A DNA stretch of 64,000 nucleotides, taken from the NCBI GenBank assembly GCA_017615275.1, contig JAGAAO010000015.1:1-64000 (forward strand), given 5' to 3'. The notes under the pieces are model-generated. The model did no database searches and was not told where the DNA came from. It was given only the letters and a program-made list of their open reading frames with translations. Shown here one piece after another: positions 15,475-25,360 of the stretch. The DNA is from Butyrivibrio sp. Lineage in GTDB: Bacteria > Bacillota > Clostridia > Lachnospirales > Lachnospiraceae. Position numbers and translations under genes: made by a program. The number at the start of each line of letters is the position of its first letter. Position 1 is the first letter of the stretch.

Positions 15475-18400
15475 ATGAAAAACAGGCGTAAGTATGGCTT
15501 ATTATGGGGGCTATTGAAGGTTGTATGTGTGATTGCAATTATCTGGGGGATTCTGATCGGCGGCAATTACGTAAGAGGTAAGGCAAAGGAATATAAGCTG
15601 GCGAAAGAATTAGCAGGTGGTTTTGATATAGCAAGCGCAAAAGAATACAAAGATACCTGGAAAAATACTAATTCTGATATTGAGGGGATGACTGTCTGGG
15701 ATAAGTACAAAAAGGGGCTCGCAGTCAGTAAAAATTCGGATACCGACGGTGACGGACTGACAGATAAGGATGAGATCGAGAAGTATAAAAGCGATCCGCT
15801 CAAAGTCTCTACCGCGGGCGATCTGTATACCGACAGCTATAAAGTCAGTCACAACATGGACGTAAATAAACGTTGTGAATATGAGGGAGACATTCTTTTT
15901 TCCTATAATGAGTGCGAGGAGGTAAGCCTTTGCGCTGAACTTCCGACAGATCTTAATGCTGTTGTAAAAAGAAAATCAAATGATTCTGAAATTAACGGCT
16001 GCAAGTTTTATACAGCTTATGAAATCTACAATTATTCAGGAAAAGTTACCATCAATCTAAACAGAATATCAGATCAAGAGGATATTGAAGCCGGCTCTGT
16101 TACGGTATATGTCTCTGACGGGGATGAGATCAAAAAATACGATCATTCTGCGGACGGAAGCAACATTACTTTAAAGAAAAAATTTAAGCCTGAGTATCAG
16201 TACGATCTTTATGTATGTGAAAAAACTAAGGTCAGTCTTGTAGGAAAAATTTTCGGCAATGCATTGGAAGCCTCCGAAAACGTCGCAGAGGAAGAGATTA
16301 CGGGAGCAGCTATTGTGAGCGATGCGCCTCTTTTGACATATTTTTTTAAGCACCCGGTAAATGTTATTTACGAGGATCTGGGAGATGATGCCAAAAACGA
16401 GGTGTTAAAAGGTAAGATCCTTTCTGAGCTGACAAGAGATATTATCTCATATGAGCCTGATCATTATGATAAAAACCATGTTAGGAAAGGCTCTGTATTT
16501 GAGATAAAAGCTCAATATGAGCTTTTGAAAAAAATCGCTCCTTTTTTCGATATGACCCATAAATCGAAGGAGGAGATCGGATTCATAAATCTGCTGTATT
16601 TATATTATTCTTATGAAGACAGAAATGAATATCTGGCCGAAAAACAGAGAAGAGAGAATGGACGCAAGGCAAAAGATGAAGCGGATATAGTAAAAAGATT
16701 TGCCGCATATGAACTGCCCTTCCCGAACTTTAGATCTCAATATGGTAAAACCGGTAACTGCGCGGGAATAACTCATCTGACAGCCTATTTGTACAATAGA
16801 CTGGGATATCCGGAAAACGGATATTATACACAGAACGGTTACAATATTTCCTGGGATCTGACCGGAGATGAGGAAAATGCCACATTGTTGAATCCGGGAC
16901 TTCAGGACTACAAAACCAGGACATTTGTGGATGACAAGGCTTTTCATGACAATCTGATTGATGATAGTAAGCTGACAGAAGGGGAAGCTGAATTCATTAA
17001 GATGATCGGAAGTGCTTATCTATGTGGAAATGATGTGGCTAACGAATTATACCAGTATTCGTATGGCGGAATTAATGGAAACCACATCTACGATTATGCT
17101 CTTGTTGAGGAGATGACGCGTTTCCTTGATTCGGACAAAATACTTGATATGTATTTGGAGATGAATGATGGTACGGGGCATACCGTAAATATTTATGGTT
17201 ATGAAAAAGATGAATCGGATCCGAATGTGATCTGGTTTAACGTATATGATCCTAATTTCCCTCAGGATGACATAGGAGAGCGAAAACTTTCAAAGACAGG
17301 ATTTAAACTCAAGGTGACCAAAAAAATAAAAGCTGTTGGAGATGGTTATACTTTCAGCTATGACTATGCTCCGATTCTTAACAGCAATTACGGCGCAACA
17401 TCAAACAGGACTGTTAATAAGACTCCCATGATGCTGGTACTTGATGAAAACTGGAATGATATTAACCCTGTTAAGGTCACTCAGGACATAACCAATGAGT
17501 TTACTTTAATGGAAGACAACAACGGCTTTCTGCATAAATCGGATAGCTTTTTCTCTTCAGAGGAAGAACATACCCATCTTATTGATGATGAATATTTAGA
17601 ACGTCTGACAAAGTATTCGGATTTTGCTGAGAAGAATCTTATCTTGGAAAAAACAAAGTCGAAGTGGAACGGTTCATGTTACGGAATAGCTTGTACCATG
17701 GGATTTCTTTATGATGGCGAGATTGGAATTTTTGATCTTACGGACAGGGAAGTTCTAGATTATTACGAGATTGGAAAACCCGTTGATGATCACAAATTTA
17801 GAAACGAGATCGAGTATTATTACTTATCTCAATTTCTTAAAACATCCGATGATAAAACTGCTGTTTCTGTCACATACAACGAATCAAATATAAAAAAAGA
17901 TGAGTTAAATGAAGCATTGCTTAACAGTATAAGAGATAGCGATGATATTTCTGTTTTTCTGGAAAAACTTGTGAATCATACAAAACTTGTGAATAATACA
18001 AAACAGTCTCCTGTTGAATTTGAATATTATTTTCGGAGTTCAGGTTCCGGATTAGAAAAAATTTTAGGTAAATCTCAGATACACGGCCACTCAATTTTGG
18101 CATTGGGATGCCATGAAAAAGAAGATGCCTATATAGTAGAACTGTATGATATGAATAAGCCGGACAGCAAGCTTGAAATGACTGTCGCAAAGGATTTCAG
18201 GTCATTCTCTTTTACCGACGGCATCGGAAATAATATCACTGAGGAAAGCTATGTGTGTATAGGGTTCAGGAATCTTGAAACTCTGTATTATTTTGCTAAT
18301 CATGGTAGCAAGAGCCTAAAAGAAAAAGATACAACAATTGTTTTTGCTTCAGATGCAGACTTTACCATTCGGAATGAGGACGGAGAGGAGATGTCTTTTT

Positions 18401-18987
18401 CTCCGGAAGGATTTAGCGGAGATCTTGTTGTTAACAGCTTAGACTTCATTTCAGACGGCGACGAACATGCTACCGATATTAAGATAAAAACTGACAACAG
18501 CAGTAGCTATACTATTGATTCCAGGGGAGAAAATCTGGATATAACCGTTGCTTCGGATGAGTACTTTTATTCCGTGTCAGGCCAAAATATTAAGAGTGTC
18601 GCGATGCACGACGGAGTGGTGGACGTAGATGGAGAGCAGTATGATTTCGATGTTGCAATAGCTTCCAATACAGCGAAGAGTGCAACAGATCTTGTGAGTT
18701 ACAAAGGGAAGACTTCCGGCAAGATCAAGGTCGAAACAGCCGGAGAGAAAGTTGTAATAAACTCAGATTCGAATTCAGATGAAGGTATTTCGGATCTCGT
18801 GGCATATAACTATGAAAAAGATAAGACCTATGACCGGATTAAACCACGAAAGAACGGCGAATACTCTATATCTGCGGGCACCAGCACTTTTATGCTGAAG
18901 AAGTATTGGTGGATCGGCCTTATTATCATTGCCGCACTTGCAGCATCCGTTATTGTGTTTAGAAAAAATAATAAGGGAAACGCTTAA
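15475..18987 (+). CDS. Large membrane-anchored surface protein with two Cys-His-Asp modules
   Basis: This 1170-residue protein has an N-terminal membrane segment (LLWGLLKVVCVIAIIWGILI) and a C-terminal one (WWIGLIIIAALAASVIVF) before a basic tail, so most of it should be extracellular. DTDGDGLTDKDE from residue 89 is a calcium-binding thrombospondin-type-3-like loop. Two segments repeat a cysteine-peptidase-like order: C429 (GNCAGITHLTAYLYN), H569 (GTGHTVNIYGY), D592 (NVYDPNF); then C735 (GSCYGIACTMGFLYDG), H872 (IHGHSILALGC), D892 (VELYDMN). The spacing is almost identical (140/23 and 137/20), implying a duplicated papain- or transglutaminase-like fold. The last 200 residues are beta-rich. 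ATG 15475 follows TAGGAGCGG. No named family was recognised. Confidence 0.8.
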   Translation: MKNRRKYGLLWGLLKVVCVIAIIWGILIGGNYVRGKAKEYKLAKELAGGFDIASAKEYKDTWKNTNSDIEGMTVWDKYKKGLAVSKNSDTDGDGLTDKDEIEKYKSDPLKVSTAGDLYTDSYKVSHNMDVNKRCEYEGDILFSYNECEEVSLCAELPTDLNAVVKRKSNDSEINGCKFYTAYEIYNYSGKVTINLNRISDQEDIEAGSVTVYVSDGDEIKKYDHSADGSNITLKKKFKPEYQYDLYVCEKTKVSLVGKIFGNALEASENVAEEEITGAAIVSDAPLLTYFFKHPVNVIYEDLGDDAKNEVLKGKILSELTRDIISYEPDHYDKNHVRKGSVFEIKAQYELLKKIAPFFDMTHKSKEEIGFINLLYLYYSYEDRNEYLAEKQRRENGRKAKDEADIVKRFAAYELPFPNFRSQYGKTGNCAGITHLTAYLYNRLGYPENGYYTQNGYNISWDLTGDEENATLLNPGLQDYKTRTFVDDKAFHDNLIDDSKLTEGEAEFIKMIGSAYLCGNDVANELYQYSYGGINGNHIYDYALVEEMTRFLDSDKILDMYLEMNDGTGHTVNIYGYEKDESDPNVIWFNVYDPNFPQDDIGERKLSKTGFKLKVTKKIKAVGDGYTFSYDYAPILNSNYGATSNRTVNKTPMMLVLDENWNDINPVKVTQDITNEFTLMEDNNGFLHKSDSFFSSEEEHTHLIDDEYLERLTKYSDFAEKNLILEKTKSKWNGSCYGIACTMGFLYDGEIGIFDLTDREVLDYYEIGKPVDDHKFRNEIEYYYLSQFLKTSDDKTAVSVTYNESNIKKDELNEALLNSIRDSDDISVFLEKLVNHTKLVNNTKQSPVEFEYYFRSSGSGLEKILGKSQIHGHSILALGCHEKEDAYIVELYDMNKPDSKLEMTVAKDFRSFSFTDGIGNNITEESYVCIGFRNLETLYYFANHGSKSLKEKDTTIVFASDADFTIRNEDGEEMSFSPEGFSGDLVVNSLDFISDGDEHATDIKIKTDNSSSYTIDSRGENLDITVASDEYFYSVSGQNIKSVAMHDGVVDVDGEQYDFDVAIASNTAKSATDLVSYKGKTSGKIKVETAGEKVVINSDSNSDEGISDLVAYNYEKDKTYDRIKPRKNGEYSISAGTSTFMLKKYWWIGLIIIAALAASVIVFRKNNKGNA

Positions 18988-19000
18988 TACAGCGTTTCCC
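18975..19000. terminator. Bidirectional hairpin between convergent genes
   Basis: GGGAAACGC (18975-18983) pairs with GCGTTTCCC (18992-19000). It spans the 3' end of the surface protein gene and precedes the end of the convergent membrane protein gene at 19016. Confidence 0.65.
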
Positions 19001-19015
19001 ACATAGAATTCGTAT

Positions 19016-20581
19016 TTAATTGGCGGTTCCTTTTTCCCATTTGATCTGTTCGGGAGCCTTGAGTGATATTATCACGTCGCCGTTATCATCGGTATAGATT
19101 ATGTGATAAACGGATTCGTGCAGCAACGTACAATCCGAAAAATCGTAGTTCTCAGGCTTTACATCATCGACAAGCATGTTGGGGATATTGAAGTAATATC
19201 TGAAATAAAACTCACCCCACAAGTGCCCTGAGAAGGTCTGAGGCAATATGCGCTGAATAAGCTTTCGGTTGGGATAGTTTTCTATTATAGGTGTAAGGCC
19301 TATAGTGCCTGAAAAACTGACTTTTTTGTCCTGCCCGTTACGCATTATATCAAGGTCGGTAAGATCGTTTATAACTTCATGAACTCTGAATACATGATAG
19401 TTCCACTGCTCTTCAAGCGCGTTTCCGTATACGCAGCTGAATACGACAAAGCAGTAGGCCATGAAACTTGCCATAAAGATAACTGCATACTTATATATCT
19501 GCTTAATTCTGCTTAGGTTCGTACGGTAATTCTCATATACGATTCTGATCAGAAGAAGCAACAGAAAAGCCAGACCAATGTTGATGCCGTACAGGTATCT
19601 GGGCGCTATGGTTTCTTTTTCCTCAGAAGCAATGAAAAGATTGGCTCCGAATGTCACAACCGACATTACGAGAATTCCGAGAACAAAATACAGTAGCCCC
19701 CTGAGTTTCTTGCCGTTGTAGTACTTAATGTAAGATACTGCAAGGGAGATGAAGAGCAGCAACATAAGTGCAAGCCAGATCGGCTGATAGTCGATATATA
19801 TTATGCGGTAATGGCTGACAAAGTTATTTACAAGTTCGCCAAAAGATGATATCATTGCCCAGTTTCCGCTGTCACCACGGTGCATCATAAGTACTTTGGA
19901 GAAAAACAATATTGATGCGAGATAACAACCGACTGAAAGTCCGATAAACTCTGCAACCTTCTTGAAATCATCGTTTTTAAAGAGTTCTTTTAGCACGATG
20001 ACCGCAACCAGCATAGGATAGATACCCGCGGAAGACTGGTAGGTTGTAAACATTACGAGCAGACAGAAAATTGAAAGGACAACAAATCTGATCCGTTTCT
20101 GCTTGCCTTCCGGTCTGCTTGTGAAAAACCAATAATAAAACGGGAGAATCGATGCCAATACAGATATTGCCATATATGGACTGTCGTATTTGTATGACAT
20201 ACAACCGATATAATATGGATTAACACCTATCATCAATCCTAAGAATATATTGATTAGTAAGATATCTTTTTCTTCGAAAATAATCTGTATCGCCAGCAAA
20301 GACGCAAGCGCCATGACAGCGCAGGCTATTATCTGGGATAAGGGAGAAATGTCATATAAAAAGGTGTCCGTGTGCATGAAGTTTGACAGGATCGTGTTCG
20401 TCCATCTGCTCCAATCGAGCCAGCCGTGATACCCCATGTATTTTCTGCCTTGATCGTCATTGTACAGATAATCGACACTCAGAACCTTGTAATATGAAAG
20501 AATATACAAAAAGAGTAAGATCGCATATGCCTTTACTCTTGTGAATGAATAATTGATGATTTTTTCTATCTTGTTTTTCAT
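19016..20581 (-). CDS. GtrII-like polytopic membrane glycosyltransferase
   Basis: The 521-residue protein has about ten or more membrane helices and a C-terminal soluble tail. The early extracytoplasmic loop with YLYNDDQGRKYMGYHGWLDW holds the acidic pair characteristic of GtrII-type polyprenyl-glucose-dependent glucosyltransferases, which decorate surface polysaccharide outside the membrane (GT-C fold). The next gene on the strand starts 22 bp beyond. Its donor and acceptor cannot be deduced. It lies apart from the exopolysaccharide cluster, as side-chain-modifying genes often do. Confidence 0.75.
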   Translation of the reverse strand: MKNKIEKIINYSFTRVKAYAILLFLYILSYYKVLSVDYLYNDDQGRKYMGYHGWLDWSRWTNTILSNFMHTDTFLYDISPLSQIIACAVMALASLLAIQIIFEEKDILLINIFLGLMIGVNPYYIGCMSYKYDSPYMAISVLASILPFYYWFFTSRPEGKQKRIRFVVLSIFCLLVMFTTYQSSAGIYPMLVAVIVLKELFKNDDFKKVAEFIGLSVGCYLASILFFSKVLMMHRGDSGNWAMISSFGELVNNFVSHYRIIYIDYQPIWLALMLLLFISLAVSYIKYYNGKKLRGLLYFVLGILVMSVVTFGANLFIASEEKETIAPRYLYGINIGLAFLLLLLIRIVYENYRTNLSRIKQIYKYAVIFMASFMAYCFVVFSCVYGNALEEQWNYHVFRVHEVINDLTDLDIMRNGQDKKVSFSGTIGLTPIIENYPNRKLIQRILPQTFSGHLWGEFYFRYYFNIPNMLVDDVKPENYDFSDCTLLHESVYHIIYTDDNGDVIISLKAPEQIKWEKGTAN

Positions 20582-20603
20582 AGATCTCCTTGCAAGCTGA
20601 TAT

Positions 20604-21431
20604 TTAGTGTGTTTTCCTGTATTCCGAAGGAGACATGCCGAAATGTCTTTTAAACGCCTTTGAAAAGGTAAATGTATCGTTATAGCCCACCATGTATGCT
20701 ATACGGTTTATGCTTGCCGTTTCATCTTCTAGAAACTTTACAGCCATTTTCATTCTGTATGTCAGCAGATACTCCTGAAGTGAATAGCCTGTTGCGTCCT
20801 TGAACAGGCGGGATAAGTAACTCCTGTTAAGGCCAAGGGCGGAAGCAATCGAATCTATCTTGATAGGCTCGGAATATTTGAGCTGAATGTATGAGATAAC
20901 ATTCTTGACGTAGAGCAATGCTTTGCTGTAGTCTTTTTCTTCCCTTGCGGAGGAATTCTGGATCATGTAATCGCAGATCTTATAAACGTTTCCGACGCAG
21001 TAATATTGCCTCTTATAGTGTTTAAGAATATCCATTGCAAGGTCTTCGATCTTTTTGAAATGCTCAACGGGAGTATACACGGGATGATCAGGGGTAAGAC
21101 CCGCCTCTTTTAAGATCTGAGGAATCTTGGGTCCGCCGATGTGTATCCATATGTATTCCCACGGATCGTCCTTATCGGCTTGGTAAAAGACTTTGGTGTT
21201 GTCGGGAATAAGGAATATCTGACGTTCGTGAACATCGTATTTTTGCTTGTTTATCTTAAGAATGCCCTTACCTTTTACCACGAAGTGAAGGATTATCCTG
21301 TTTTTGACAAAATGCTCATACGAATAAAGAGGTTTGCATTTGTTTTTGCCAACCTCATATAGGTAGAAATCATCTGAGTCCTCATAGTTTACAAACTTAC
21401 AAAAATCACATCCGACTAGTTCAGAAGCCAT
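20604..21431 (-). CDS. AraC-family regulator divergent from an alpha-galactosidase
   Basis: This 275-residue AraC regulator has a cupin-like sensor in its N-terminal half (ILHFVVKGKGILKINKQKYD, IFLIPDNTKVFYQADKDDPW), the arrangement of RafR/MsmR-type activators. The C-terminal HTH pair reads IKIDSIASALGLNRSYLSRL and INRIAYMVGYNDTFTFSKAF, ending HFGMSPSEYRK. It is divergent from the GH36 gene at 21613 over 181 bp, so control of alpha-galactoside use is the likely role. Confidence 0.92.
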   Translation of the reverse strand: MASELVGCDFCKFVNYEDSDDFYLYEVGKNKCKPLYSYEHFVKNRIILHFVVKGKGILKINKQKYDVHERQIFLIPDNTKVFYQADKDDPWEYIWIHIGGPKIPQILKEAGLTPDHPVYTPVEHFKKIEDLAMDILKHYKRQYYCVGNVYKICDYMIQNSSAREEKDYSKALLYVKNVISYIQLKYSEPIKIDSIASALGLNRSYLSRLFKDATGYSLQEYLLTYRMKMAVKFLEDETASINRIAYMVGYNDTFTFSKAFKRHFGMSPSEYRKTH

Positions 21432-21612
21432 GTAAAATTCTCCTCTTTACTAATATATATAACATGATTGGGTAAAAGACAAGTCACAGATTGACATTTT
21501 TGTGGCATAGAATGCTATTCCATGTGAACATAATATCGTATATAATAATACTACTCTTAACCGATTATAAATAAATAAAATAACGTAAATATTTTAGTGA
21601 AAGGTTATACGT

Positions 21613-23811
21613 ATGGACATCATTTGGCACAGTAAAACTAAACAGTATCATTTGTATAACGATGAGATCAGCTATATCATGGCTGTCAGTCCGCTGGGAG
21701 ATCTCAGTGGAATATACTTTGGCAAGCGCATACATGATAAAGAAGATATGTCGTACACTTTAAATCGCTTCAGCCTACCGAACGAGTCTGTTGATCCTGA
21801 TACCGAGTCCTATTCAATGGAACTCAATCTTCAGGAGTATCCGACATTCGGTGTTACTGATTTCGGCACACAGGCTTTTGAGGTCGAACAGAAAAACGGA
21901 TCGAGATTAAGCGCTTTTGTTTATAAGGATCATAAGATCTTTAAGGGCAAAAAAGGTCTCACCGGGTTGCCGGCAACATACGCAGGCGAAGATGAAGCAA
22001 TGACACTCGAGGTTTATCTTGAAGATGAATTGACCAAGATGTCGCTGACCTTGTCGTATACAATTTTTGACAAATATCCTGTGATCGCAAGACATGCGGT
22101 GTTTACTAACAATGGTGCTACAGATACGAAGCTTACAAGAGCACTTAGCGCATGCATAGATCTTCCGGATCAGGATTATGAGTGGATGCAGTTTTCGGGA
22201 GCTTGGGCAAGAGAGAGGATTCCTGAGGTAAAAAAGATATCCGTCGGCTCAGTTTCTATAGAGAGTAGGCGCGGAGCTTCCAGTGCGAATCAGAATCCTT
22301 TTGTAATAATCAAGAGGCCCGGAACAGATGAATTCAAAGGTGAGGCGCTTGCCATGTCGTTTGTGTACAGCGGCAACTTCCTCGCGCAGGCTGAGTGTAG
22401 TAATTATGGAAGACTTAGACTTCTTATGGGAATAAATCCCAATACATTCACATGGCTGCTTAAGAAGGGAGAGTCATTTGAGACTCCCGAAGTTGTGATC
22501 GCAAGAACAGATAGCGGTCTCAACGATCTTAGCAGAACTTATCATGAACTTTATAACAACAACCTTGTAAGAGGCAAATGGAGGAACACTCCGAGACCGA
22601 TCCTCATAAACAATTGGGAAGCTACTTATATGAACTTCGATGAGGAGAGGATACTCAACATAGCAACGAAGGCCAAGGAGGCAGGAGTGGAGCTGTTTGT
22701 TCTTGACGACGGATGGTTCGGCGACAGAGATGACGATTTTTCCGGACTGGGAGACTGGGTAGAGAATCCCAAGAAGCTTCCGCAGGGAATGGCGGGACTT
22801 GCCAGAAAAGTTAACGCTATCGGCATGAAGTTCGGATTTTGGATTGAGCCGGAAATGGTCAATCCCGACAGCAATCTGTATAGAAGACATCCCGAATGGT
22901 TACTTGCAACTCCGGGAAGAAAGGGCTCACTTGGAAGACACCAGTGTGTACTTGATTTCTCGAGGCAGGAAGTAGTTGATTATATCTACGATATGCTTAA
23001 GAAGGTAATGGAAAACGCACCTATAAGCTATATCAAATGGGATATGAACAGAGCTCTTACAGAGGTGTTCAGCACAGGACTTCCCGCAGAAGAACAGGGA
23101 ATGGTATATCACAAGTATGTGATGGGCGTTTACAGCTTATATGAGAGGCTTATAAACGATTTCCCGGATATTCTTTTTGAATCATGCTCATCGGGTGGAA
23201 ACAGATTTGATGCAGGAATGCTTTATTACGCACCTCAGGCATGGTGCTCTGACAATACGGATGCTATTGACAGGATATGTATACAGTACGGAACATCCTA
23301 CGGATATCCTATTTCATCCATAGGATCGCATGTATCGGCAGTTCCGAATCTGCAGACAGGTCGAAGTGCATCAATAGCAACAAGAGCTAATGTTGCATAC
23401 TTTGGCACATTTGGATATGAACTTGATCTGAATCACATAAGTGATGAGGAATTTGAAGAAGTAAAAGAACAGGTGAAGTTTATGAAAGAACATCGTGAAC
23501 TTATCCAGTTCGGTACATTTTACAGGCTCAGGTCTCCTTTCGAGAAAGACCAGGCGGCATGGATTGTCGTTTCAAAAGATAAGAAGAAGGCAATTTTCGG
23601 ATTCTATTGTCTTAAGTCAAACGTCAATCAGATACCGGGATTCATAAAGCTCGCAGGGCTTAAGGAAGATTCCGTATATACACTCCGGGGGGAGGAATAT
23701 TACGGAGACGAGCTTATGAATATGGGATTTAAGCTGGGAAGACTGAGTACAACGGATCTTGTTATAGGACAGGACTTCGTTTCTTACGTGGAAGTTATTG
23801 AAGCTAAATAA
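21613..23811 (+). CDS. Alpha-galactosidase, GH36
   Basis: This 732-residue cytoplasmic enzyme hydrolyses alpha-1,6-galactosides such as raffinose, melibiose or galactomannan oligomers with retention. The layout is the usual GH36 one: an N-terminal beta-supersandwich, a TIM barrel from about residue 330 (ILINNWEATYMNFDEERIL, ELFVLDDGWFGDRDDD), and a C-terminal beta domain. The nucleophile is D477 in YIKWDMNR and the acid/base is D547 in WCSDNTDAIDR; the CSSGGNRFD loop lies between them. There is no signal peptide, so the substrate must be imported, consistent with the sugar ABC transporter that follows. The length is typical. Confidence 0.96.
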   Translation: MDIIWHSKTKQYHLYNDEISYIMAVSPLGDLSGIYFGKRIHDKEDMSYTLNRFSLPNESVDPDTESYSMELNLQEYPTFGVTDFGTQAFEVEQKNGSRLSAFVYKDHKIFKGKKGLTGLPATYAGEDEAMTLEVYLEDELTKMSLTLSYTIFDKYPVIARHAVFTNNGATDTKLTRALSACIDLPDQDYEWMQFSGAWARERIPEVKKISVGSVSIESRRGASSANQNPFVIIKRPGTDEFKGEALAMSFVYSGNFLAQAECSNYGRLRLLMGINPNTFTWLLKKGESFETPEVVIARTDSGLNDLSRTYHELYNNNLVRGKWRNTPRPILINNWEATYMNFDEERILNIATKAKEAGVELFVLDDGWFGDRDDDFSGLGDWVENPKKLPQGMAGLARKVNAIGMKFGFWIEPEMVNPDSNLYRRHPEWLLATPGRKGSLGRHQCVLDFSRQEVVDYIYDMLKKVMENAPISYIKWDMNRALTEVFSTGLPAEEQGMVYHKYVMGVYSLYERLINDFPDILFESCSSGGNRFDAGMLYYAPQAWCSDNTDAIDRICIQYGTSYGYPISSIGSHVSAVPNLQTGRSASIATRANVAYFGTFGYELDLNHISDEEFEEVKEQVKFMKEHRELIQFGTFYRLRSPFEKDQAAWIVVSKDKKKAIFGFYCLKSNVNQIPGFIKLAGLKEDSVYTLRGEEYYGDELMNMGFKLGRLSTTDLVIGQDFVSYVEVIEAK

Positions 23812-23868
23812 AATATAACATTTTGACATAAAGATTCCACGAAATACCATGCCCAAATACCGATATTT

Positions 23869-23897
23869 CGATTACTATTAATTTGTGATCGTAATCG
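23869..23897. promoter_or_regulatory. Inverted repeat upstream of the sugar importer
   Basis: CGATTAC (23869-23875) and GTAATCG (23891-23897) are 7-bp inverted arms 15 bp apart, between the alpha-galactosidase and the binding-protein gene. This is a candidate operator or part of a short hairpin; the regulator is unknown. Confidence 0.35.
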
Positions 23898-23953
23898 GTT
23901 TGGAGTAAATAAATACGGTTACCAAAGAAGGTATTTTTCTAAGGAGGTTATTC

Positions 23954-25285
23954 ATGAAAAAGAAGGTTATTGCTTTTTTACTGAGTGCAATTACGGTACT
24001 GTCTGTTATGGGTTGCGGAGACAAGACTGCTCCGGCTGACACATCAAATACAGCAGCACCTGCTGATGGAGCTTCGGCTGATGCAGGCGCACAATCTATC
24101 GGAAGCAGCGTTGAAGGCGAATTATCTGTAACAATCTGGGATGAAGGCCAGAGAGCAGGACTTCAGCAGATTGTTGACGAGTGGAGTGCACAGTCCGGTG
24201 TTAAGGCAACCATTCAGGTTGTTGACTGGAACAATTACTGGACACTTCTTGAAGCCGGCGCTACAGGCGGAGAGCTTCCCGATGTATTCTGGATGCATTC
24301 AAACGTTGCTCAGAAGTACATGGAGAACGACCTGCTTCTTGATCTTACAGATAAGATCTCAGCAAGCGACAAGATTGACATGAAGAACTATTATGACGGA
24401 ATTGTTAAACTGTATCAGTCAAACGGCAAGCAGTATGCAGTTCCGAAGGATATTGATACTATCGCTTTGTGGTATAACAAGACTATTTTTGATGAGATGG
24501 GTGTTCCTTATCCCGATGACACATGGACATGGGATGACTTCGCAGCAAATGCTAAGAAGCTTACAACTCCCGAGCACTGGGGATATGCAATCGCTCCCGG
24601 TAACAACCAGGAAGGTTACTACAACACCATCTATTCGATGGGCGGATATGTTATAAGCGAAGATAAGAAGACTTCAGGAATGGATGACCCCAATACAATT
24701 AAGGCAGTTAAGTTGTTTACAGATATGATCGCAGACGGATCATGTCCCGATCTTGCAACTGTTTCTGAGACAGCTCCCAATGAGCTTCTTTGCGCAGGAA
24801 AGACAGCAATGTGCATAAGCGGTTCTTGGATGCTTGCAGGTTACAGAGACAATGAGTATGCAGCAGCAAATTGTGACGTAGCAGTTCTTCCTTTCACAAA
24901 GTCACCTGATGATCGTGTATCTATCTACAACGGACTTGGATGGGCAGCAGCTGCAAACGGAAAGAACACAGACGCAGCTTGGTCACTTATTGAGTATCTT
25001 GGTTCTAAGGAAGCTCAGACTAAGCAGGCAGAGCTCGGTGTTACAATGTCAGCTTACATGGGAACATCTGATGCATGGGTTAACAGCGTAAAGACATTCG
25101 ATCTTAACGGACATATGCAGATGCTCAATGCTAAGCTCGTATTCAGACCTTACTCAAGAGATACCACAGTTTGGGAAGATATGATGATCGAGAAGCTTCA
25201 GGATGCATGGACAGGCACAAAGCCGGTTGACGCTGTATGTCAGGATATTGCAAAAGAAATGAATGCAGCACTGGCTGAAGAATAA
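23954..25285 (+). CDS. Sugar ABC transporter substrate-binding lipoprotein
   Basis: This 443-residue family 1 extracellular solute-binding protein (SBP_bac_1) probably binds oligosaccharides. The signal ends in the lipobox SVMGC (Cys 21), followed by an Ala/Ser/Asp-rich linker to about residue 55. The mature domain begins GELSVTIWDEGQRAGLQQIV and contains PDVFWMHSN and YAVPKDIDTIALWYNK, typical of MsmE/RafE-type proteins. AAGGAGG precedes the start. It is followed by a strong intercistronic hairpin and two permeases; no ATPase is encoded nearby, so a shared MsmK-type ATPase elsewhere must energise it. Confidence 0.94.
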   Translation: MKKKVIAFLLSAITVLSVMGCGDKTAPADTSNTAAPADGASADAGAQSIGSSVEGELSVTIWDEGQRAGLQQIVDEWSAQSGVKATIQVVDWNNYWTLLEAGATGGELPDVFWMHSNVAQKYMENDLLLDLTDKISASDKIDMKNYYDGIVKLYQSNGKQYAVPKDIDTIALWYNKTIFDEMGVPYPDDTWTWDDFAANAKKLTTPEHWGYAIAPGNNQEGYYNTIYSMGGYVISEDKKTSGMDDPNTIKAVKLFTDMIADGSCPDLATVSETAPNELLCAGKTAMCISGSWMLAGYRDNEYAAANCDVAVLPFTKSPDDRVSIYNGLGWAAAANGKNTDAAWSLIEYLGSKEAQTKQAELGVTMSAYMGTSDAWVNSVKTFDLNGHMQMLNAKLVFRPYSRDTTVWEDMMIEKLQDAWTGTKPVDAVCQDIAKEMNAALAEE

Positions 25286-25305
25286 GAACTATAATATATA
25301 AATTG

Positions 25306-25340
25306 GGCGCGCCCCGGGATTGCTCCCAGGGTGTGCCTTT
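25306..25340 (+). terminator. Intercistronic hairpin after the binding-protein gene
   Basis: GGCGCGCCCCGGGA (25306-25319) and TCCCAGGGTGTGCC (25324-25337) pair over 14 positions with one mismatch and a 4-nt loop, then TTT. The gap to the permease start is short, so partial termination or mRNA stabilisation, giving more binding protein than permease, is more likely than full termination. Confidence 0.7.
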
Positions 25341-25360
25341 CATAATCAAAGGAGAATCTT

